Assembly (NCBI GenBank): GCA_947625565.1
Contig: CANQOU010000010.1
Span: 1-19,472 of the forward strand
Direction of reading: 5' to 3'
Source of the DNA: an uncultured Clostridia bacterium
Lineage (GTDB): Bacteria; Bacillota; Clostridia; TANB77; CAG-508
DNA length: 19,472 bases
This document shows positions 15,773 to 19,472 of this stretch, piece by piece (the first letter of the stretch is position 1; each line of letters opens with the position of its first letter). The translations under genes were made by a program, and so were the position numbers. The notes beneath the pieces were generated by a model. The model had not been told where the DNA came from, ran no database searches, and saw nothing but the letters and a program-made list of their open reading frames with translations.

Positions 15773-16131
15773 AAAGATTATAAGTACAGTATTAGCTATG
15801 ATTTTTCATATAATGAAATTATAATATTTGAAAAACAAGATGTTAAATTAGAAGTAAATATGAAGGATGAAACAGTAAGGCCTAGACAAAAAACAAAAGG
15901 TAGAATTATTTGACAAAGATAGAAGAACTATTACAAGACATATTCAAAATATATATAAAGATGGGAAATCAGAAGAAAATTCAGTATGAGCATTAACAAA
16001 AAGTAAAAATACATAAAAGTGTTTAAACTCATGAACTACAAAATGATATTAATGACATCATTTTGACAGCGAGTAGCAAATACTATATGTATGATAAATA
16101 TTAAATGTGCATTGATGTGAATAAATAATAA
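15773..16131. other. Gene-poor tail of the accessory segment
   Basis: Besides the RhuM-like remnant, this stretch has an inverted repeat AAAATGAT...ATCATTTT (16040-16047 and 16057-16064), without a T run. No intact gene is present. Transcripts from the upstream gene would run through it to the terminator at 16132. Confidence 0.5.
15809..15989 (+). pseudogene. RhuM-family (virulence RhuM / Fic-associated DNA-binding type) remnant
   Basis: In one frame the DNA reads NEIIIFEKQDVKLEVNMKDETV, given here as NEIIIFEKQD and VNMKDETV. After a one-base shift near 15885-15900 it reads VELFDKDRRTITRHIQNIYKDGKSEENSV, seen as ELFDKDRRTITRHI and IYKDG...ENSV, to a TGA at 15987. This is the N-terminal helix-turn-helix part of RhuM-like proteins, which run IEVRLEDETVW...ELF..DRRTI..HI.NIF.EGEL.ENSV. 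The Trp-Leu-Thr core is lost and the protein ends abruptly, so it is a relic of a gene usually found in mobile and phage-defence neighbourhoods. It starts in the same frame right after the stop of the upstream gene. Confidence 0.7.
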
Positions 16132-16165
16132 AGAGCTATGGAAACATAGCTCTAAAATTTTTTAT
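16132..16165 (+). terminator. Rho-independent terminator with GAAA tetraloop
   Basis: AGAGCTATG (16132-16140), GAAA loop and CATAGCTCT (16145-16153) form a perfect nine-pair stem, followed by AAAA and a T-rich run. It closes the transcript of the unknown gene and RhuM remnant. Confidence 0.8.
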
Positions 16166-16292
16166 TTAAATACAAATCTAAGATAGTAAGACTTTAGTGG
16201 TTACATTATTATTCTAGTCTAAAAAGTAATGTTATTATTTCTTTATGTATATCAGTATCACATAGAAAACAATATTTTTCAATATTAAAAAA

Positions 16293-16321
16293 TTGACAAT
16301 TAGTAGATTTATAAATATAAT
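16293..16321 (+). promoter_or_regulatory. Perfect-consensus sigma-A promoter
   Basis: TTGACA (16293-16298), exactly 17 nt, and TATAAT (16316-16321) match the consensus at all 12 positions. The start near 16328 leaves a leader of about 73 nt that contains a small AACAAT-TAT-ATTGTT hairpin (16357-16371) and AGGAG (16391-16395). It drives the GT-C-like gene and probably prfB. The DNA from 16166 to 16292 shows nothing else I can name. Confidence 0.88.
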
Positions 16322-16400
16322 AGTTCTGAAAATAAAATGTTAAAAAATATGTAATCAACAATTATATTGTTATAAACTTGCAAAGTGCAGAGGAGAAATT

Positions 16401-17942
16401 ATGAAAAACAACGAAAATATTAAGAAAACTAATAATTCAAAAAAGAATATTTATTTATTATATATTATGACAATTATAATTATTATTTTTGTTGCAATAA
16501 TTAAATACAAGAATTATGAAGTGAATTATTATAATTCAGATGCTACTTGGCATACATTACTAACAATAGAGGCGTATAATGAAACACCAATTTCAAAGCA
16601 TTTATTTTTACCAATAGTTAGTTTAGGTGGAAATACTGATAAAAATATTCCTTGGGGAGATACAATTCCTGACAAAGATGGAAATTACTATTATACTTCT
16701 TTTTCACCAGCTGGATATTTCTTACCATGGCTATTTTTTAAAATATTTAACTTGCCGATTTCTGAAAGTAGTATATATATAATTTCTGCTTTATTACTAG
16801 TTAAAATAATAACCTTTTTATATCGAAAAAACAGAAATGTATATTTGATAGCGATTGTTGGTTTATTAGTATATATAAGTGCACCTGAAATATTACATGG
16901 ATTAGGAATTACATATTGGCATCATTCAATAATGCAAGTAACACTTTTAATTCAGCTTTATTATTATTTAAAATCAAAACAAGATAATTCAAAAATAGCC
17001 AAATATGTTTTTTATGGATTTACATTGATAAATCCATATATTGAATGGACAGGTTATGTTGCAAATATTGGATTTGCACTATCTGAATTTTTTATCAATT
17101 TTAAAAAAGATAAAAAACAATCTTTAATAATTATATTATTAACAATAATTTCATTTATTTTATTTTGTATGCATTATTTATTAGTTGTTGATGCAAATTT
17201 ATTTTTTAAAACTTTAAAAAAACGATTTTTAGAGCGTGGCGTTACAACCAATACACCAATTACTTCTTTAATTACAGGATACATAACATCTTTTAAATAC
17301 ATATGGTTGGCTTTAATAATTTTAATTATTTTTGACCTTATAAAAAATAGACAAATAAAGTTAGAAAATAAATTAGTTATTTTTCTATGCTTATTTCCAG
17401 TTTTAGAAAATATTATTATGAAACAACATGCTACAGTATATAGTTATGACAGAATGAAGATGATTTTTCCTTTAGTTTTTATTATGTGTGAATTAACATG
17501 TCATATTATTGAAAACTCTAAATTAAAAAAAATTGCAGCAAGTACAATTATGTTAATGATATTTTTTGTATTAGTATTAAATACTAAAAATTATATAAAC
17601 GATACTCACTATATTTGGCAGACTAATTATAGAACAAATAATGAAAAATTAGCAGAATATATAAAAAATAATTATGAAAATTGTATTTTAGCAATAAAAG
17701 ATTCTGGAGTCAGAGGATATATCAATTTACTCTTTAAAAGAGGAATATATGAATTAGAAACATTAGATAATTTAAAAAATATTGCTAAGATGAATAATGA
17801 AAAATATCTTGTCATGCTTTTCCTAAAAGAATATGAGCATGGAAATGTATGTAATTTAGGAGGAGCAACAATATATGATATTGAAAACAATACAGAAGAA
17901 AAAATAATCATAAAAGATGGTATCATAGAACAGGTTAATTAA
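16401..17942 (+). CDS. Polytopic membrane protein, probable GT-C-fold glycosyltransferase
   Basis: The 513-residue protein has about ten hydrophobic helices. TM1 (about 18-36, LLYIMTIIIIIFVAII) is followed by an extracytoplasmic loop with NSDATWHTLLTIEAYN (acidic residues after TM1), then GDTIPDKDGNYYYTSFSPAG and YFLPWLFFK. An acidic motif after the first helix plus an aromatic-rich loop before the next is the layout of GT-C glycosyltransferases (PMT/ArnT-like), which move sugars from polyprenyl-phosphate donors to acceptors outside the membrane. After the last helix (about 380-398) lies a soluble domain of about 110 residues. The family call is inference from architecture; no specific name is supported. 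It is transcribed from a perfect promoter and ends 25 nt before prfB, so the two are likely co-transcribed. It belongs to the segment separating secA from prfB. Confidence 0.72.
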   Translation: MKNNENIKKTNNSKKNIYLLYIMTIIIIIFVAIIKYKNYEVNYYNSDATWHTLLTIEAYNETPISKHLFLPIVSLGGNTDKNIPWGDTIPDKDGNYYYTSFSPAGYFLPWLFFKIFNLPISESSIYIISALLLVKIITFLYRKNRNVYLIAIVGLLVYISAPEILHGLGITYWHHSIMQVTLLIQLYYYLKSKQDNSKIAKYVFYGFTLINPYIEWTGYVANIGFALSEFFINFKKDKKQSLIIILLTIISFILFCMHYLLVVDANLFFKTLKKRFLERGVTTNTPITSLITGYITSFKYIWLALIILIIFDLIKNRQIKLENKLVIFLCLFPVLENIIMKQHATVYSYDRMKMIFPLVFIMCELTCHIIENSKLKKIAASTIMLMIFFVLVLNTKNYINDTHYIWQTNYRTNNEKLAEYIKNNYENCILAIKDSGVRGYINLLFKRGIYELETLDNLKNIAKMNNEKYLVMLFLKEYEHGNVCNLGGATIYDIENNTEEKIIIKDGIIEQVN

Positions 17943-17967
17943 TTTATTATATAAGGAGAGTGATAAT

Positions 17968-19075
17968 ATGTTAGAACTAGAAGAAAATCTAAAACAGTTA
18001 AAAGAGTTACAGAAAATATTAAACGAATTGGGTGAATCTCTTTGACATAGTCAGTCTAAAAAATAAATTGCAAGAATTAGAAAATCAAACAGCAGTACCA
18101 GACTTTTGGAATGATAGCCAAAAATCTGGAAAAGTGTTGTCAGAAATAAAAAAAATAAAAACAAAATGTGAAACATATGAAAAAATAGAAAAAGAAGTAA
18201 ATAATCTTCTAGAAATGAGTGAATTGCTACAATTAGAATATGATGAAGAAATGGCAAAGGAAGTAATAAAAGGTACGAAACATATTGAAAAAGAGATAGA
18301 AAAATTGCAAATTACTACTCTATTTTCTGGGAAATATGACAATAATAATGCTATAGTTACAATCCATCCAGGAGCAGGAGGAACAGAATCACAAGACTGG
18401 GCAGAAATGCTATATCGTATGTATACAAGATGGGCAACACAAAATGATTTTGAAATTAAAGAACTAGACTATTTAGAAGGCGAGGAAGCAGGACTAAAAA
18501 GTGTAACATTTGAAATATCAGGAGACAATAGCTATGGATATATGAAATCTGAAAAAGGAGTACATAGGCTTGTACGTATATCTCCTTTTGATAGTGGAGG
18601 AAGAAGACATACATCATTTGCATCTGTTGAAGTATTACCAGAGATAACAGATGACATTGAAATTGAAATAAATCAAGATGATTTACGTATAGACACATAT
18701 AGAGCATCAGGCGCAGGAGGACAACATATAAACAAAACATCTTCAGCGGTTAGAATAACGCATATACCAACAAATATTGTAGTAGCTTGCCAATCAGAAC
18801 GTTCTCAAATACAAAATAGAGAAACAGCTATGAAAATGTTAAAATCAAAACTATTAGATTTAAAAGAAAAAGAACAAAAGGAAAAAATAGAAGATTTAAA
18901 AGGAGAACAAAAAGATATTAGCTGGGGAAGTCAAATACGTTCATATGTTTTTTGCCCATATACTATGGTAAAAGACCATAGAACAAATTATGAAGTTGGA
19001 AATGTAGAAGCAGTAATGAATGGAGAATTAAATGGCTTTATGGAAAGCTATTTAAAAAACACAAAAGTTGAATAA
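17968..19075 (+). CDS. prfB: Peptide chain release factor 2, with programmed +1 frameshift
   Basis: RF2 ends translation at UGA and UAA. The first 25 codons (17968-18042, MLELEENLKQLKELQKI...) run to CTT TGA C; a +1 shift past T18043 continues as DIVSLKNKLQELENQ to the TAA at 19073-19075, giving 368 residues, the normal RF2 length. The stop-codon recognition tripeptide S205-P206-F207 (ISPFDSGGRRH) and the catalytic G250-G251-Q252 (SGAGGQHINKT) are both present. RF2 controls its own level: when RF2 is scarce the ribosome pauses at the in-frame UGA and shifts. AAGGAG at 17953-17958 precedes the ATG. A GTG at 18032 in the second frame would drop the conserved N-terminus and is not the start. The gene follows the GT-C-like gene by 25 nt. 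Confidence 0.97.
18031..18046 (+). other. Programmed +1 frameshift site of prfB
   Basis: CTT TGA C (18040-18046) is the standard RF2 slippery stop with the weak UGAC context. The internal anti-SD pairing element here is GGTGA at 18031-18035, four bases before CTT, instead of the more usual AGGGGG with a three-base gap. Confidence 0.93.
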
Positions 19076-19104
19076 TCTTTGATTTTATGATAGAATATTT
19101 TTAA

Positions 19105-19123
19105 GGCAGTAATAATACTTGCC
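19105..19123 (+). other. Small hairpin between prfB and the next gene
   Basis: GGC-AGTA-ATAA-TACT-T-GCC (19105-19123) can form a seven-pair stem with a one-base bulge. There is no T run after it, so it is not a clear terminator. The gene beyond may be co-transcribed with prfB. Confidence 0.4.
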
Positions 19124-19149
19124 AAATAAAAATGAGGAGGAATTAAACT

Positions 19150-19371
19150 ATGGCAACAAAGGAAATGAAAAAGATGTTAGTGGAACTGACTCGGGAGCCG
19201 CATGTTGGCGAAAATCTGATAGGTGTGGTTCATTCAGACACTGTAGCAGAACAACTACTAAAAGCGACAGAAATTGTAAAGCTTGAAAAAGTGTTTGCTA
19301 CAGATGTGGACGACATCTACTTGGTGGAGACCCAAAACAGTTTCTATGTTGCACATCTTAAGCTACAATAA
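19150..19371 (+). CDS. Small hypothetical protein of unlike base composition
   Basis: I do not recognise this 73-residue protein. It is soluble, without signal peptide, and mixes helix and strand: ELTREPHVGENLIGVVHSD, then AEQLLKATEIVKLEKVFATD and DIYLVETQNSFYVAHLKLQ. GAGGAGG lies nine bases before the ATG and a strong terminator follows, so it is a real expressed gene. Its codons (CGG, CCG, GGC, GCG, GAC, ATC, TAC) are visibly richer in G and C than any neighbour, which suggests recent transfer, or high expression with biased codons. The size and fold pattern would suit a small regulator or adaptor, but nothing in the sequence fixes a function. It lies 74 nt after prfB. Confidence 0.72.
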   Translation: MATKEMKKMLVELTREPHVGENLIGVVHSDTVAEQLLKATEIVKLEKVFATDVDDIYLVETQNSFYVAHLKLQ

Positions 19372-19401
19372 GACATCTATTTTATTTCAAAAAGTCGTAG
19401 C

Positions 19402-19446
19402 ATCCCATTTCATACAAATGTATGGAATGGGATACTTCCTTTTTTT
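19402..19446 (+). terminator. Rho-independent terminator at the right end
   Basis: ATCCCATTTCATAC (19402-19415) pairs with GTATGGAATGGGAT (19420-19433) over an AAAT loop, a 14-pair stem with one G-T pair, followed by a T run at 19440-19446. It ends the small gene's transcript. A TATAAT at about 19454-19460 may start the next unit outside the window. Confidence 0.88.
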
Positions 19447-19472
19447 AGATAATCTCATATAATATAAAGAGC

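Noticed and set aside
16040..16064. Inverted repeat AAAATGAT/ATCATTTT as a terminator
   Set aside because: Only eight weak pairs with a 9-nt loop and no T run; a much stronger terminator lies at 16132.
18032..18043. GTG start for prfB in the second frame
   Set aside because: It would remove the conserved N-terminal helix; the CTTTGAC frameshift site and upstream 25 codons explain the gene fully.
1..19472. CRISPR arrays, tRNA or rRNA genes, complete insertion sequences
   Set aside because: No regularly spaced direct repeats, no cloverleaf or rRNA-like text and no intact transposase were seen on either strand.

Overview
The window is very AT-rich, with strong Shine-Dalgarno sequences (AGGAGG), sigma-A-type promoters, short spacers and a prfB gene with a +1 programmed frameshift. 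SecA, guaA and a YtvI-like membrane protein are of Gram-positive type, and there is a dockerin-bearing autolysin. Together this points to a low-GC Clostridia (Bacillota) genome, probably an uncultivated gut-type lineage. The lineage is inferred from protein style and composition, not from a marker search. The YtvI-like protein and a candidate Spo0A box hint at a sporulation-capable ancestry but do not prove it.

Region 1 (1-3729) is cell-envelope and RNA-modification related. A peptidase U32/TrhP-type gene runs off the left edge on the minus strand. Divergent from it is a two-gene operon: a secreted GH73-type autolysin with an SH3-like domain and a C-terminal type I dockerin, then a membrane-anchored protein with a cohesin-like N-terminal domain and two cadherin-like beta-sandwich domains. 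A strong terminator closes the operon. The pair may form a self-contained cohesin-dockerin arrangement that holds an autolysin at the membrane.

Region 2 (3730-7414) holds an Rpn-family PD-(D/E)XK nuclease, a small proline-rich hypothetical protein whose SD and start codon lie in a perfect 14-bp inverted repeat, a cluster of hairpins, a cysteine-rich CBS-pair protein and a YtvI/AI-2E family transporter. The last converges on guaA across a bidirectional terminator.

Region 3 (7415-10440) holds guaA (minus), a HAD-family hydrolase split by a -1 frameshift that coincides with an in-phase A_AAA_AAC heptamer, and a convergent membrane-anchored DUF1980/TIGR03943-like protein.

Region 4 (10403-19075) starts with secA and ends with prfB. 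These genes are neighbours in many Firmicutes, but here about 4.7 kb separates them. That insert holds an IS110-family transposase remnant, a broken reading frame, a 575-residue unknown protein, a RhuM-like remnant and a GT-C-like membrane protein driven by a perfect-consensus promoter that may now also drive prfB. This is the clearest accessory island of the window.

Region 5 (19076-19472) has a small 73-residue unknown protein with noticeably higher G+C than its neighbours, followed by a strong terminator. No rRNA, tRNA, CRISPR array or intact mobile element was found.
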